NCBI RefSeq assembly: GCF_000211415.1
Contig: NZ_AEXB01000122.1
Coordinates: 1-41,901, forward strand
Origin: Enterobacter mori LMG 25706
Lineage (GTDB): Bacteria; Pseudomonadota; Gammaproteobacteria; Enterobacterales; Enterobacteriaceae
Direction: 5' to 3'
DNA length: 41,901 nt
A program made the translations under genes and the position numbers. This document shows positions 17,288 to 29,156 of this stretch, piece by piece. Positions within the stretch are counted from its first letter, which is position 1. Every line of letters starts with the position of its first letter. The notes under the pieces are model-generated. The model was not told the origin of the DNA. It worked only from the letters and a program-made list of their open reading frames with translations, and did no database searches.

Positions 17288-18061
17288 TCAGAGCGTCGTT
17301 ATCACCGTTTCGAGCGTATCCATCGGCACCGGGCGAGAGAGGAAGTAGCCCTGCGCAGCGGCGGCAGGAGAGTTTTGCACATCACGCCACTCTTCGAGCG
17401 TTTCAACGCCTTCAACAATCACGCCCTGGCAATAGCGATTCATCAGCTGCAGCAGCAGCGTGAACAGATTTCGACCTTCCTGCGTCTGGCGCAGCATGAT
17501 AAAGAGGTCGCGGGCCACTTTGATGTAGTCGTAACGAACTTCGCTAAGGGCCGAGAAGTTCGCCATGCCGGTGCCGAAGTCATCCAGCCACAGCGGGCCA
17601 AACTCGCACATGGAGGCAAATGAGGAGTCCTGCGGCAGGCGGACATGCTCCACCAGTTCAAAGCGCATCCAGGGCAGGGAGGCAATCAGCGCCTGCAATT
17701 TCTCGTTCTGGCGCAATGCCAGCAGAGTTGGACCGTCTACATTGACCGACGCAAGGATATCGTGCCGGGCGAAAAATGCCTGCTTCGTTGCCAGCATCCG
17801 GAGTTGTTCTTCCAGCACATCCAGTCGCTGGCGAACCGCCACCTCCGCAAAATAGCGGTCAGGCGCAATGCGCTGTGAAGGATTCGAAGGGTGTGTAACG
17901 ACCGTTAAAATCTCAATCGCCATCAGCCGACCATCGGTGCGATAGATGGGTTGATAGGTGTACGCTCGATCACATTGCAGCCAGTAGCGATGCTCCTGCA
18001 AGTTCTCAATACTTGCCTCTGGCGTAGTGTTCAGCCGCTGGATAACCTGCTCTGACTTCAT
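17288..18061 (-). CDS. pdeH: Cyclic-di-GMP phosphodiesterase PdeH (EAL domain)
   Basis: A 257-residue stand-alone EAL-domain enzyme (E. coli PdeH/YhjH 255) that hydrolyses c-di-GMP to pGpG in the cytosol. In E. coli it is the main phosphodiesterase of motile cells, relieving the YcgR brake on flagella and limiting curli and cellulose. The signature triplet reads EIL at residues 50-52 (ELL in E. coli), so the metal-binding Glu is kept. The LWLDDFGTGMANF and VEGVETLEEW catalytic motifs are intact. It is preceded by a textbook flagellar sigma-28 promoter and is divergent from kdgK. Its target pathway, the bcs operons, lies 6 kb away. Confidence 0.95.
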   Translation of the reverse strand: MKSEQVIQRLNTTPEASIENLQEHRYWLQCDRAYTYQPIYRTDGRLMAIEILTVVTHPSNPSQRIAPDRYFAEVAVRQRLDVLEEQLRMLATKQAFFARHDILASVNVDGPTLLALRQNEKLQALIASLPWMRFELVEHVRLPQDSSFASMCEFGPLWLDDFGTGMANFSALSEVRYDYIKVARDLFIMLRQTQEGRNLFTLLLQLMNRYCQGVIVEGVETLEEWRDVQNSPAAAAQGYFLSRPVPMDTLETVITTL

Positions 18062-18109
18062 TTCAGATGTCCTGTTGTATGGGATGACCTTTTTGGACTC
18101 GTCACTGGG

Positions 18110-18136
18110 TTATCGGCGCGCTAATTGAGAACTTTA
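18110..18136 (-). promoter_or_regulatory. Sigma-28 (FliA) promoter of pdeH
   Basis: On the minus strand TAAAGTTC (18136-18129), 11 nt and GCCGATAA (18117-18110) match the FliA consensus TAAAGTTT-N11-GCCGATAA at all but one position, with exact spacing. It lies about 50 bp before the pdeH ATG. E. coli yhjH is a known class III flagellar gene. Confidence 0.9.
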
Positions 18137-18208
18137 TGTTCAATTAGCCGGGAAAATGAAATTAAGATGACAGAAATTTGCAGGAACACGCGCTGGCTCA
18201 AAAAAAAT

Positions 18209-18227
18209 ATTGGAACGTCGTTTTAAT
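18209..18227 (+). promoter_or_regulatory. Candidate KdgR operator upstream of kdgK
   Basis: The 19-bp imperfect palindrome ATTGGAACGTCGTTTTAAT matches about 16 of 19 positions of the KdgR box as I recall it (AATRAAAYRNYRTTTYATT). It lies 65 bp before kdgK, a known KdgR target, which supports the reading. The consensus is from memory and was not searched. Confidence 0.5.
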
Positions 18228-18291
18228 ATGGTTGACCACAAAATCCACTCAACGCACACTACCGTAAATTACTCTGTTCAGGTTCACGACT

Positions 18292-19221
18292 ATGTCCAAA
18301 AAAATTGCCGTGATTGGCGAATGCATGATTGAGCTGTCCCAAAAAGGCGAGGAAGTCAGCCGCGGTTTTGGTGGCGATACATTAAACACATCTGTTTATA
18401 TTGCCCGTCAGGTTGCTCCTGACGCACTGAGCGTGAACTACGTTACTGCGCTTGGGACGGACAGCTTCAGCGAGCAGATGCTGGCGTCCTGGCAGAGCGA
18501 GAATGTTCACACCTCCCTTATCCAGCGTATGGAAAACCGCCTGCCGGGTCTGTACTACATCGAAACTGACAGCACCGGCGAGCGCACCTTCTACTACTGG
18601 CGTAACGAAGCCGCCGCCAAATTCTGGCTGGAAAGCGATGCCGCCGCCGCTATTTGCGAAGAGCTGGCCACCTTTGACTACCTCTATCTGAGCGGGATCA
18701 GCCTGGCGATCCTGAGCCCGGAAAGCCGGGAAAAACTGCTGTCTCTGCTGCGCGAATGCCGCGCCAACGGCGGCAAGGTGATCTTCGATAATAACTATCG
18801 CCCTCGCCTGTGGGCCAACCGCGAAGAGACGCAGCAGGTTTATCAGCAGATGCTGGAATGCACCGACATCGCATTCCTGACCCTGGATGATGAAGACGCC
18901 CTGTGGGGTGAGAAGCCCGTGGATGAGGTTATCTCACGCACTCAGGCTGCTGGCGTGAGCGAAGTGGTGATTAAACGCGGTGCGGATTCATGCCTGGTGG
19001 CCATCGCGGGTGAAGCGGTGGTTGAGGTACCTGCGGTGAAACTGGCGAAAGAGAAAGTGATTGATACGACGGCGGCGGGAGATTCTTTCAGCGCGGGGTA
19101 TCTGGCGGTACGCCTGACGGGTGGGACACCTGAAGCGGCGGCACAGCGTGGTCACCTAACGGCGAGTACCGTGATTCAGTATCGCGGGGCGATTATTCCA
19201 CGTGAGGCAATGCCTGTTTAA
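18292..19221 (+). CDS. kdgK: 2-dehydro-3-deoxygluconokinase
   Basis: Cytosolic PfkB/ribokinase-family enzyme that phosphorylates 2-keto-3-deoxygluconate with ATP to KDPG, feeding hexuronate breakdown into the Entner-Doudoroff aldolase step. The product is 309 residues, the E. coli length. The N-terminal sugar-binding GGDTLNTSVYIARQ and the C-terminal PfkB signature DTTAAGDSFSAGY with the catalytic Asp are intact. It is transcribed alone, divergent from pdeH, with a KdgR-like box upstream and a strong hairpin downstream. Nothing unusual is seen. Confidence 0.97.
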   Translation: MSKKIAVIGECMIELSQKGEEVSRGFGGDTLNTSVYIARQVAPDALSVNYVTALGTDSFSEQMLASWQSENVHTSLIQRMENRLPGLYYIETDSTGERTFYYWRNEAAAKFWLESDAAAAICEELATFDYLYLSGISLAILSPESREKLLSLLRECRANGGKVIFDNNYRPRLWANREETQQVYQQMLECTDIAFLTLDDEDALWGEKPVDEVISRTQAAGVSEVVIKRGADSCLVAIAGEAVVEVPAVKLAKEKVIDTTAAGDSFSAGYLAVRLTGGTPEAAAQRGHLTASTVIQYRGAIIPREAMPV

Positions 19222-19225
19222 CTAA

Positions 19226-19271
19226 GGTGCGGGCTGATGCCCGCACCCTAATCCTCTCCCACAGGGAGAGG
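19226..19271. terminator. kdgK / yhjJ bidirectional terminator with palindromic repeat, copy 3
   Basis: A first perfect 9-bp stem (GGTGCGGGC at 19226-19234, GCCCGCACC at 19239-19247) begins 5 bp after the kdgK stop. A second stem follows (CCTCTCCC at 19253-19260, GGGAGAGG at 19264-19271). The second stem is the same motif as in the repeats at 7191, 15134 and 38761. Confidence 0.75.
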
Positions 19272-19289
19272 GAACAAAGAATCAGGGTC

Positions 19290-20783
19290 TTACTGACCCT
19301 GCGGAATATCGCTCGCATCCTGGTGCAAATCATCCGCCGATGCAGCCTGTGCAGGCTGCGCTTCAGGCGCCATGATCGCATCCCAGGTCGCTTTCAGTTC
19401 CTTCATGTTATATTCCGGCTCGCCTTGTGGCTGCATCAAAATCAACGCCATATCCTGCGATAGCTGCTGACGCAAATCCTGATTTAACATCTCGACGGTC
19501 AGACCGCTGAGGAAATCCTGGCGCAGCTTTTGATACTGCTCCGGCGCGATATCGACCACCTGGTTTTGCAGGGAGCGAATACGCTGGCTAATCAGGATAT
19601 CGGTATCGGCGCGAGCATAGGTGGCAAACAGTTTCTGCAGCTCAAGTGATTTCTGCGCCACCAGCGCGTTGAACTCCTCTTCAGAGAGCCCCTCTTTACG
19701 CACTTTTGCCAGCTCTTTCGCCACCACGCCCAGGTTCGTATTCAGCTTATCGCCCGGCGATTCAACGTTAATGGCGCACTGCGCACGCTGGAACAACACG
19801 CGGCAGTCAAAGCCCAGACCAATATTCTTCACGTTGTTTTTACTGAGCGTTTGCTGAACGTGCCAGAACAGCGCTTCACGCGCCAGGTCTGCACGCCAGT
19901 AGCGCAGCAGCGCGGCGGATTCGCGAATAGGCTGCCAGGCGGTGTCCCACATCATAGAGAGACGATCCTGACGTACGGTGTCCGTCATGATGCTGACAGA
20001 CTCAGGACGCAGCGGCGAAAGGGTCGGTACGGGCGCAGGCGTTTCACGCTTGCCTTTAAGCTCACCAAATACTTTGTTGATTTGCTCGACGACCGCACGG
20101 CTATCCACATTGCCGACCACGATCAGGGTCATCGCATCCGGGGTGTACCATTTCTGGTAGAACGATTTGACCTGCTCGGCATCCACAGGCTGCTTCAGCG
20201 GCTCTGCCGGATCGTGACCGAGCAGTGTTGACCCTTTCAGGCGGTAGCGCCACCAGCCCTCTTTGGTATCGACAGGCCAGGTCGCCACCATGTCACTGTT
20301 GCTCAGCGCATAGTTGACGGTTTCCGGCGTCACCGACAGGTTACCGGTGGCGTCGGAGAGATAGGTCAGCGCTTCTTTCAGCAGGTCGTTACGGTTGTTT
20401 GGCAGACTCAGGTTGAACATGGTGTAGTCGTATGACACAACCGCAGGGGGCAGAGGACGTTTCGGGTCGATGGCCTGTTGCCAGAGTGAACGCACCTGTC
20501 CCGCCTGCAAACTGCCGCTCTGGGTGAGCGCCAGTCGAGGAATAAAGTGGCTGAAGCCAGTCTGCTGGGTGCTTTCAGTGAGGGAACCGGTATTCACTGA
20601 CAAACGAATTTCAATACGATCGCTGGGACGCTGCGGAGTCGCTAACAACTGCCACTGAAAACCATTCGCCAGGGTCCCTTGTTGCCAGGCCGGGTCTGGC
20701 TGGAGCGCATCTGCCTGCACATAACTGGCTGCTGCCATCATCAGCAAACCGCCGGTTAAGAGTCGAATTTTTGTGCCCTGCAT
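19290..20783 (-). CDS. yhjJ: M16-family peptidase-like periplasmic protein YhjJ (inactive)
   Basis: A 497-residue secreted protein of the insulinase/pitrilysin (M16) fold; E. coli YhjJ is 498. A signal peptide covers residues 1-24 with a VQA-D cleavage point. In active M16 enzymes the first strand is followed by HxxEH; here the matching segment reads HFIPR (79-83), so the catalytic Glu and second His are missing and it is almost certainly not a protease. Both M16 halves are otherwise recognisable (WYTPDAMTLIVVGNVD at about 215-230). The function is unknown; a chaperone or binding role is possible. It lies downstream of dctA on the same strand, after a possible terminator. Confidence 0.93.
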   Translation of the reverse strand: MQGTKIRLLTGGLLMMAAASYVQADALQPDPAWQQGTLANGFQWQLLATPQRPSDRIEIRLSVNTGSLTESTQQTGFSHFIPRLALTQSGSLQAGQVRSLWQQAIDPKRPLPPAVVSYDYTMFNLSLPNNRNDLLKEALTYLSDATGNLSVTPETVNYALSNSDMVATWPVDTKEGWWRYRLKGSTLLGHDPAEPLKQPVDAEQVKSFYQKWYTPDAMTLIVVGNVDSRAVVEQINKVFGELKGKRETPAPVPTLSPLRPESVSIMTDTVRQDRLSMMWDTAWQPIRESAALLRYWRADLAREALFWHVQQTLSKNNVKNIGLGFDCRVLFQRAQCAINVESPGDKLNTNLGVVAKELAKVRKEGLSEEEFNALVAQKSLELQKLFATYARADTDILISQRIRSLQNQVVDIAPEQYQKLRQDFLSGLTVEMLNQDLRQQLSQDMALILMQPQGEPEYNMKELKATWDAIMAPEAQPAQAASADDLHQDASDIPQGQ

Positions 20784-20966
20784 GTGAACCCCTGATCAAC
20801 ATTCCTGGTTAAAAAGAGTGTCTCGTGACGTGAGCACTCTAAAGATGACGATGAAAACACTCCGATTAGACCGCGTGTTAAGCCAAACGTCACGGAGGGA
20901 AGTGAAATATACCCAAAAAAAATCTTGTCGAAGTATGACAGGTATGAAGCATTATTATGCGCAGGA

Positions 20967-20994
20967 GCCCGCGTCCCGACAAGGGAATGCGGGC
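20967..20994 (-). terminator. Candidate terminator of dctA
   Basis: GCCCGCGTCCC (20967-20977) pairs with GGGAATGCGGGC (20983-20994) with one mismatch, just after the dctA stop. The T-run is absent, so this may be an RNA 3' hairpin rather than a strong terminator. The rest of the 224-bp gap before yhjJ shows no gene. Confidence 0.45.
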
Positions 20995-21007
20995 AATTAT
21001 GACGTGA

Positions 21008-22327
<1,320 letters not shown>

Positions 22328-22453
22328 TTAAGGTTATGGTTAACCTGCGGCTCTAAAATAACACCCGCATAACAGGACAGAAATAAACCAGGTTCAAATT
22401 TGAAACACAAATGTTAAGAACTTTGAACTGGCTCGCACAAGCCAGCAACAAAA

Positions 22454-24460
22454 TTACACTTTTGCGTTATTGCCCACGTCGGCAAGGTAGCTTTTTTCGA
22501 AGATATCCGACGGCACGGCACGGCCAAATAAGAAGCCCTGGCCGCCCTCCACACCCGCTTTAGCCAGCCAGTCTCGCTGGTCTTCATTTTCGATACCTTC
22601 AGCAATCACATGCAGGTTGAGACTGCGCGCCATCTGGATAATGGCCTCGACCATACTGCTGTCTTCCGGTAGCCCATCGACAAAGGTTTTGTCGATTTTC
22701 AGCACGTCGACCGGCAGCGTTTTCATATGCTGAAGCTGCCGCAGTCCGGCGTAGCCCATACCGAAATCGTCCAGCGCGATGCGAACACCCGCGTTACGCA
22801 GCGGTTTCAGGATCGCCACGGCTTCGTTCGGGTCGTCAATACGACGGCTCTCCGTCACTTCCAGAATCAGCGTGTCCGGCTGGATGCGATAGCGGTGGAT
22901 CAGCTCCAGCAGCTCCGACACCATGGTCGGGTGCATCAGCTGTAAAGCGGAGAGGTTTACCGACAGCGGCAGGGTGATGCCCCGCTCCTGCCAGGCCGCA
23001 AGCTGGCGGCAGGACTCTTCCAGCACCCAGTACCCCACGCTGACCATCAGGCCACAGGATTCAATCCGCTCTATCAGCCCCTCAGGCAGCTCCCACGAGC
23101 CATCCGGCTGCTGCATACGCAGCAACGCTTCGGCACTGTTTACTTCACCGGTGAGCAAATTGACCTGCGGCTGCAGCCAGATGGCAAACTGGCGGTTGTC
23201 CATCGCGGTCAGTATGTCGCTCTCTTCGGTCAGACGCTGCTGCGCCTTTTCCATCTGCTCCGGGTCGAAGAACTGGATCTGATTCTTCCCTTTGCGTCGC
23301 GCGGTGAAGGCCGCCGAGAATGCGCGACGGTAAAGCTGCTCTGCCGTCAGGTCGCCGTAGAACATCGCAATCCCGATACTGGCGCTCGGACGAAGCTGGA
23401 TCCCCTGAATCGGTAACCGCTCATTAATGACAGTGAGCACTTGCTGACCTAGCGTAATAGCGTGCCATGGCTCTTTCACCCCATGCGCGATGATCACCAG
23501 GTCATAGCCGCTAACCTGAGTCAGCACCATGCGCGGGGCAAGCACCGATTTCACCTTTTCCACCAGCGTCAGGAGCAGCATTTCACGCTGGCTCTCCTTG
23601 AGCACGCCCGCCGTATCCTGCAAGGTTTCGCAGGCGACCACCATCAGCGCGGTGGTCTGTTGGCGGGCAACCGTCTGCTCCAGCATCGCCATCAGGAAGG
23701 CTTTATTTGGCAAATCGGACACCGGGAAACGGGTGGCACTGATATTGAGTTCATCCTGCTGGCGCATAATGCGCTGTTGATTGATGTTGTAGCTGCGCAC
23801 CAGCATGCCGATTTCATCGTCATGATGCAGACGCGGCAGCGCAATCTGGTGGCCTATCTGCTCCTGCGGCGGGAGATCGTTCAGCTCTCTGGCGATGCGG
23901 CGTAACGGATGCACAATCAAACGGTTAATACACCAGGTGAGCGCGACGCTCAAAATAAGCGTCAAAAGTAAGTAAGCAGTCACTAATGTCGCAACCCAAC
24001 TCATGACAAACTTATACATGCGATAGGAGTCTGACTGAAGGACAAGGTAGGCTAACGGCTGAGGGTTGGCCGGACGTTCCAGTGAATAGATGGGAAGGGA
24101 AATTTGCACCGGTAGCTCAAACATGCGCATGACCATGACCGGGACGGGGCGTTCAGGAATGAAGCGCATCCGTAACGCCTGAAACTGATTAGGCAGAACG
24201 ACATCCGCGCGGCTGACAATACCCGCAGGCTGGATGCGTTTTAAAATGGTTTCCGCGTCGGGAATGTCCCCTTTCAGGATCGCGGCCGACAGCGGCTCAC
24301 GCACCTCACGGGCAATACTTTCGAGTTGCGAAGCCGTGTTGTAGCGATTCTGCTGTACGGCATGAAACAGCAAAATAACGCTGAAGAGAAAGACAAACAG
24401 CATTGTGACGGCTGAACCCATCGCCATCTGTTTGATCGTTAAAGAACGGCTAACACGCAA
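22454..24460 (-). CDS. pdeK: Cyclic-di-GMP phosphodiesterase PdeK / biofilm regulator HmsP
   Basis: Membrane-bound regulator with a degenerate GGDEF domain followed by an EAL phosphodiesterase domain; the Yersinia homologue HmsP lowers c-di-GMP and biofilm. Two membrane helices (about residues 12-35 and 155-180) flank a periplasmic sensor, then a HAMP-like segment. The GGDEF site reads SGYDL, so no cyclase activity is expected. The EAL domain has EALLR and [11 protein letters not shown] and should be active. The start chosen is TTG at 24460, 7 nt after GGAG, giving 668 residues beginning [14 protein letters not shown]; a GTG at 24496 is possible but lies inside a strong hairpin. It lies directly downstream of bcsC. 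Confidence 0.9.
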   Translation of the reverse strand: MRVSRSLTIKQMAMGSAVTMLFVFLFSVILLFHAVQQNRYNTASQLESIAREVREPLSAAILKGDIPDAETILKRIQPAGIVSRADVVLPNQFQALRMRFIPERPVPVMVMRMFELPVQISLPIYSLERPANPQPLAYLVLQSDSYRMYKFVMSWVATLVTAYLLLTLILSVALTWCINRLIVHPLRRIARELNDLPPQEQIGHQIALPRLHHDDEIGMLVRSYNINQQRIMRQQDELNISATRFPVSDLPNKAFLMAMLEQTVARQQTTALMVVACETLQDTAGVLKESQREMLLLTLVEKVKSVLAPRMVLTQVSGYDLVIIAHGVKEPWHAITLGQQVLTVINERLPIQGIQLRPSASIGIAMFYGDLTAEQLYRRAFSAAFTARRKGKNQIQFFDPEQMEKAQQRLTEESDILTAMDNRQFAIWLQPQVNLLTGEVNSAEALLRMQQPDGSWELPEGLIERIESCGLMVSVGYWVLEESCRQLAAWQERGITLPLSVNLSALQLMHPTMVSELLELIHRYRIQPDTLILEVTESRRIDDPNEAVAILKPLRNAGVRIALDDFGMGYAGLRQLQHMKTLPVDVLKIDKTFVDGLPEDSSMVEAIIQMARSLNLHVIAEGIENEDQRDWLAKAGVEGGQGFLFGRAVPSDIFEKSYLADVGNNAKV

Positions 24461-24489
24461 AATGACTCTCCACAGAACTCGAAGCGCAG

Positions 24490-24518
24490 GGCGCACCAGG
24501 GAGTGAACCTGGTGCGCC
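24490..24518 (-). promoter_or_regulatory. Strong hairpin between bcsC and pdeK
   Basis: A perfect 11-bp inverted repeat (GGCGCACCAGG at 24490-24500, CCTGGTGCGCC at 24508-24518) with a 7-nt loop lies 62 bp after the bcsC stop and 30 bp before the likely pdeK start. No T-run follows on the minus strand. It may be an mRNA 3'-end stabiliser or attenuator for bcsC, or a leader structure of pdeK. Confidence 0.6.
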
Positions 24519-24579
24519 TGAGTATACCCGATTGCTGCACTTTTAAGAGAGACTTACAATTGGATTAAGTTAAATCCGA

Positions 24580-27500
24580 TTACCAGTCGGCGTAAGGGAC
24601 CAGCGGCTCTGGCGGCAGGTCCATATCGCCCTGCCAGCCTGCAGCAGAATAACGCACGTAGAGCAGCGCATGGCTCGGGGTATAGTCTTTTGCTTCCTGA
24701 ATATCCACGCCCAGACCGACAAACCAGTTGGAGGTCACGCGGCGCTCGATAATCGCCCTCGCGGTATAACCTGTACCGGAGGAGGAGCTACCGCTTTCCA
24801 TTTCGCCTCTGTCGGTATAGCGGCCAGGCCCATCGGTTGGGATCAGACCCTGTTTCGGATAACGCAACTCATCTTTCGTCTTCGAATGCGACCAGGAGAC
24901 CGAACCGCCCAGCTCCCATGACCAGTTCTCAGTACGCTTACGCCAGGTGACGGGCAACGCAAAGGAGACATACTCCTGCGGACTGTAGTAGCCACCTTGT
25001 CCCAGCGTGTAGCCACTGAGATCTTTGTCGTAATGCCAAAGCATGTTAGACACACCGACCGTCAGACGTTCGTTGTTCTCGTTGATCAGCTTGTAGTAAT
25101 AGCCGGTCATCCAGCGGATGCGCCAGTTATCTTCCACATTTTTACCGGTCAGGCTGTCCATGTTCAGGCTTGACCAGACGCCGTTCGCCTCACCTTTGTC
25201 ATAGCTTACGCTCACACCGCCGCCGGTCGAACGGACGCCGCCCCAGGTGGTGTTGGTATTGGTATCTTTTTGCCCGGCAAAGGCCAGAACAGAACTGGAG
25301 ATAGGACGACGATGCGCGTTCAGGGTGTAGCCAATCGGCCCCAGGTCACTGCTGTAGCTCACGCCACCGACCACATCCACCACGTCGAAGCCCATTGGCG
25401 TCGTACCCAGATCCCACGCCCAGGTTTTATTCTGCCAGCCCACAGCCACGCTAGCACCGTTCGCTGACTGGTTCGTGTTGCCGCTACATGGCGTTTCGGC
25501 ACAGGTACCCCATTTCGGATCGTAGGTGCCGTTATTGGTGGCAAACGAGCCAGCGTCCATATTGACCAGATCGCTTCGGAAGAACATACGTCCATCTGAC
25601 AATGGCGCGTCGACCTGCAGCATCGTGGTATGCGCTTTCAGGTCGGAATAGCCACCGGTGCCGCTGGAGCCCCAGTAGTCGTGTTGCAGCGTGACGTTCA
25701 CATCCTGCTGGCGATACAAATCACCGGCGTCGCTGCGCACGCCGCGCTTCAGCCAGTCGTCTTTTTCATCATTTCGCGTCAGGCGGGTGAAGCTGTCGTT
25801 ATCCGCCGGGCGCGTTGACGTGATGCCGGACGACACCATCGCGTCTTTATAGGTTTCCAGCGCCTGCTGCGGCTGGCCGTTCTGGGCCTGGAATCGTGCC
25901 GCATCACGCAGCACCAGCGCATTGTCCATCGATGCGGGCTGCGATTTGGCCTGAGGGATAATCTTGCTAAAGGTTTGCTCTGCGGCGGCAGAATCGCCCA
26001 GGCCAGCCTGCGCCATGGCGATCCGACGTTGCATATTGAGCGACGGCGGTTGACCATTTTGCGCGGCAGGCAGTTTCGCCAGCTCGGCACGCGCCGCGTC
26101 TTTATCACCTTGCGCAATATAAACTTCGGTCAGTCCGAGGAGCGCATCTTCGTTTTGCGGCTCACGCTGGAGCACGGTGCTGTAGGCCGCTTTCGCGGCG
26201 TTATGATCGCCACGCTGTTCTGCCCAGTCTGCCAGCGTTAAATCGATACGTGTGGATGCTGGCTGCTGACGAAGCAGGTCTTCAGCCTCCTGCGCTTTCC
26301 CGCTGTCACGCAGGCGGTTAGCGGTTTCCAGCACCTGATTGCTCTGCAGTCGGTCAGCCAGCTCCTGAATATTGCCGTTCCACTTGTCGCGCGGCAGGGT
26401 ATCCAGATGCGCCAGCGCGGCGCGATCCTGATCGTTCCCCGAGAGATACAGCCCGTTGGCGTAGACCTGATCCGGATCGCCCGGCTTCTGGCTTGCCAGC
26501 TGGCGCATGAGAGTTTCCGCCTGACTGCGCTGACCCGCGCTGTAGAGATCCCGCGACAGACGGTAGGTGATCCATACGTCTCCCGGCGAGAGCGCAAGGC
26601 GACGACGCTGAATTTCTGCGGCCTGGGCGTATTGTCCCTGGTTTTCCAGCTGCTCTGCCTGCGCGGAGAGCTGTTCATTGGTCAGGCTACGTTCAATATC
26701 ATCTATGCTGCGACGCTGGCTGGCCGAGAGTGACTGAATAAACTGCGTCGCCTTCTCCGGCGACTGCGCGCGATACACATTGGCGAGGCCGCGCACCGCA
26801 TTACTGTTGCCGCTGTCCATGCGCAGCGCCTGACGGTAATACCGCTCGGCGGCGTCGTTCTCTTTGCGCGCGGCGGCGGCATCGCCCAACCCCAACACCG
26901 CATAGCTGTCGGTATTATCGATATTGCGCGCCTGCTGGAAATAGCGCTCCGCCTGGGCTGTATTGTTAGCTTTCAGCGCAGCATCACCCTGCTGGATCAG
27001 CAGCCAGTAGCGGTTGACCTTCAGCAGGCTGTCCCACTTGCCCCGATTATCGCTCTGCGGATCGAGGGCGATTGCCTTTTCAAACTGCGCCACCGCGCGA
27101 GCGCGGTCACCTTTTTGTGAATAGGCCTGGCCCAGCGCGCCCACAGCTTCGCTGTCGGTATGGTTGGCACTGACCGCTTTTTGCAGTTCTGCCACCGCTT
27201 TACCGCCCTGCCCGGCATCCACTGCGGCTAGCCCTTCGGCTTTGGCGCGGAACGTTGGGTCGGCAAGTTGTTTTTGCTGTGCGTCAAGCTGTGCCCGCGC
27301 CGCCGTCACGTTGTCGCCATCGCTAAACACCGTGAGGTATTTCTGCAGCGCGCTGACGCTGGCACTGCTGGCAGGCTGATCTTTAATTTGCTGATACCAC
27401 ATATCAGATGCCTGATTGCGGCCATTGTTGGATTTCGCCATCGCCTGCAACACCGCAAAACCTTCATCGCGGCGTCCGCTCTGGAACAGGAGCTGCGCCA

Positions 27501-28062
27501 GCGCAGCCTGCTGCTGCGTATTGCCCGGATTACTGGCATTAATCTTCTTCAGCTGATTAATGGCGGCATTCCGTCTGGCGGGCTCTTTGGCTACAAGCGT
27601 CCAGTATTCTGCTGCCAGGTCGCCATCCGGCGGATCGCCAGCAAACAGTTTGTCATAGGCGGCAATGGCTTCCTGCGTATGACCTGTCGTCGCCAACAGG
27701 CGAGCCTGCTGCAAGGCCTGGCGGCCATCCGGCGTGGAGAGCAGCATCGTGTTGCGGGACGTTTTGTATGCGCTGGAGCTCGGCGCCATGCCTTTCAGGC
27801 GGTCCAGCTCTTTTTGCGCGCCCGCGTTATCTCCCTGACGTAAGAGATAACGGAAACGTGCGGCAATTACGTCCGGGTTATTCGGGTCGATCAGCTCCAG
27901 TCGGTAAAGCGACTGGCGAACCAAATCCTCGCGCTGCGTCGATTCGCCCAGACGAACCTGCTCCAGCAACTGTTGCTGCTGGGGGGAATTGGCGGCCCCG
28001 GCCATTGGCATCAGTGCCAGGCCAAGCGATAAACTGAGTAGATTTATTGTGAACTTGCGCAT
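24580..28062 (-). CDS. bcsC: Cellulose synthase outer-membrane exporter BcsC
   Basis: Outer-membrane secretin-like exit for cellulose: a periplasmic TPR superhelix (to about residue 800) followed by a 16-strand beta-barrel (about 810-1160). The product is 1160 residues (E. coli 1157). The signal peptide ends near AGA-A (residues 22-23). TPR units are easy to see, for example [28 protein letters not shown]. The barrel ends in the aromatic PYADW, typical of outer-membrane proteins. The ATG at 28062 lies inside the end of bcsZ (19-bp overlap), implying coupled translation. Intact and apparently functional. Confidence 0.96.
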   Translation of the reverse strand: MRKFTINLLSLSLGLALMPMAGAANSPQQQQLLEQVRLGESTQREDLVRQSLYRLELIDPNNPDVIAARFRYLLRQGDNAGAQKELDRLKGMAPSSSAYKTSRNTMLLSTPDGRQALQQARLLATTGHTQEAIAAYDKLFAGDPPDGDLAAEYWTLVAKEPARRNAAINQLKKINASNPGNTQQQAALAQLLFQSGRRDEGFAVLQAMAKSNNGRNQASDMWYQQIKDQPASSASVSALQKYLTVFSDGDNVTAARAQLDAQQKQLADPTFRAKAEGLAAVDAGQGGKAVAELQKAVSANHTDSEAVGALGQAYSQKGDRARAVAQFEKAIALDPQSDNRGKWDSLLKVNRYWLLIQQGDAALKANNTAQAERYFQQARNIDNTDSYAVLGLGDAAAARKENDAAERYYRQALRMDSGNSNAVRGLANVYRAQSPEKATQFIQSLSASQRRSIDDIERSLTNEQLSAQAEQLENQGQYAQAAEIQRRRLALSPGDVWITYRLSRDLYSAGQRSQAETLMRQLASQKPGDPDQVYANGLYLSGNDQDRAALAHLDTLPRDKWNGNIQELADRLQSNQVLETANRLRDSGKAQEAEDLLRQQPASTRIDLTLADWAEQRGDHNAAKAAYSTVLQREPQNEDALLGLTEVYIAQGDKDAARAELAKLPAAQNGQPPSLNMQRRIAMAQAGLGDSAAAEQTFSKIIPQAKSQPASMDNALVLRDAARFQAQNGQPQQALETYKDAMVSSGITSTRPADNDSFTRLTRNDEKDDWLKRGVRSDAGDLYRQQDVNVTLQHDYWGSSGTGGYSDLKAHTTMLQVDAPLSDGRMFFRSDLVNMDAGSFATNNGTYDPKWGTCAETPCSGNTNQSANGASVAVGWQNKTWAWDLGTTPMGFDVVDVVGGVSYSSDLGPIGYTLNAHRRPISSSVLAFAGQKDTNTNTTWGGVRSTGGGVSVSYDKGEANGVWSSLNMDSLTGKNVEDNWRIRWMTGYYYKLINENNERLTVGVSNMLWHYDKDLSGYTLGQGGYYSPQEYVSFALPVTWRKRTENWSWELGGSVSWSHSKTKDELRYPKQGLIPTDGPGRYTDRGEMESGSSSSGTGYTARAIIERRVTSNWFVGLGVDIQEAKDYTPSHALLYVRYSAAGWQGDMDLPPEPLVPYADW

Positions 28063-29150
28063 TCCTGGCCCCAATCCGGTATTAATTCACCCTGTGTGGT
28101 GAAGCGAAAACGATGCTGATCCCACCCTTGCCCAAAGAGGGTCAGTACATAGCTGTAATAGGCATTATTATCAGGAAAACGATCGGCGACGCGCTGTCGT
28201 TGCACTGCCTGCGCGTCCCGATTCTGTAAAAAAGGTAGCAGAGAGGCAGAAAAACCGACCGGGCCTTTATCCGTCCTTTTTCCGGTTGCCACGTCTACTT
28301 TCTCCGGCGGTACACCCTGCTTTGCCGTCACCGTTGCCATTGGCTTAAAGCGTGCCAGCAGCCGAGCCTTCTGCGGGTCTTTATCATTCATCATGCCCAC
28401 CCAGAGATAAACGCGGATGGCGTCGTAGCTGCCCACCAGCGATTTATCCTGACCGAGCTGCCAGCCTCTGTTTTTCTGGTACTGCACCCAGTTCGGGGAG
28501 AAGCCTTTCGGTGCCGTCTCCAGCAATAAACGCAGATTGGTTTCACGAAGCGTGGTCCACGGCGTACCAAATCGGGTGAAATAGTTCGCTAGCTGTGGCG
28601 GGAGGTAGCTGGGGTTAAAGCGCCAGGCGTTCTCTTCGGCAAATCCGGTTTTACCCGGCAGCAGCATGAAGCCCAGACCCGGCACTTTCACCACTTCCTC
28701 GCTGACGATGCGTTTAAGCAGCCCCTTGCCTGTGCGGGTGTAGTCCTGATTTTTCCACAGCCGCCCTGCTTCCAGCAGCGACCAGGCAATCCAGATATCG
28801 GCATCGGACGCGGAGTTTGGGTCGATAACCGCCCAGGTCTCTTTGTCCTTTTGCCCCCACAGCCAGGCAGGCAGGTTGGTCGCTAAATCGCCCCCGGCGA
28901 GATTATCGCGCGTCCACGCCAGCAGCAAATCGAACGCTTTACGATCGTTTGCTGCCAGGGCAAAGAACAGCGCGTAGCTTTGCCCTTCAGAGGTGGTAAT
29001 TTTTCGCGCGTCACTGGGATCGATAACGCGCCCGCTTTCGCTGATGTAGTCCTGTTTAAACTGTTCCCAGGCAGGCCAGCTACAGGCGGCGCGTAGATTC
29101 GTCGCCGCCAGCATCAACACGGCGAATACACACCAGCGAAAGCCTTTCAT
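28044..29150 (-). CDS. bcsZ: Periplasmic endo-1,4-beta-glucanase BcsZ (GH8 cellulase)
   Basis: GH8 cellulase of the cellulose secretion complex, trimming glucan chains in the periplasm. The product is 368 residues, as in E. coli. The signal peptide runs to about residue 22 (LRAA-C). The catalytic acid Glu55 is in TSEGQSY, Asp116 is in ASDAD (E. coli has ASDGD) and the catalytic base is in the SYDAIRV segment. The ATG at 29150 is preferred over the GTG one codon upstream. The bcsB stop is 6 bp away and bcsC overlaps the 3' end, so it is mid-operon. A second, different GH8 gene lies at 38.8 kb. Confidence 0.96.
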   Translation of the reverse strand: MKGFRWCVFAVLMLAATNLRAACSWPAWEQFKQDYISESGRVIDPSDARKITTSEGQSYALFFALAANDRKAFDLLLAWTRDNLAGGDLATNLPAWLWGQKDKETWAVIDPNSASDADIWIAWSLLEAGRLWKNQDYTRTGKGLLKRIVSEEVVKVPGLGFMLLPGKTGFAEENAWRFNPSYLPPQLANYFTRFGTPWTTLRETNLRLLLETAPKGFSPNWVQYQKNRGWQLGQDKSLVGSYDAIRVYLWVGMMNDKDPQKARLLARFKPMATVTAKQGVPPEKVDVATGKRTDKGPVGFSASLLPFLQNRDAQAVQRQRVADRFPDNNAYYSYVLTLFGQGWDQHRFRFTTQGELIPDWGQECASSQ

Positions 29151-29156
29151 CACAGC

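Noticed and set aside
22331..22346. AGGTTA-TGGT-TAACCT inverted repeat in the dctA leader as an operator
   Set aside because: It is only 6 bp per arm, with no match to CRP or DcuR sites that I can confirm; it could be chance.
22390..22415. CRP site upstream of dctA
   Set aside because: The minus strand has TGTGT then TTTGA at the right spacing, but only about 6 of 10 core bases match.
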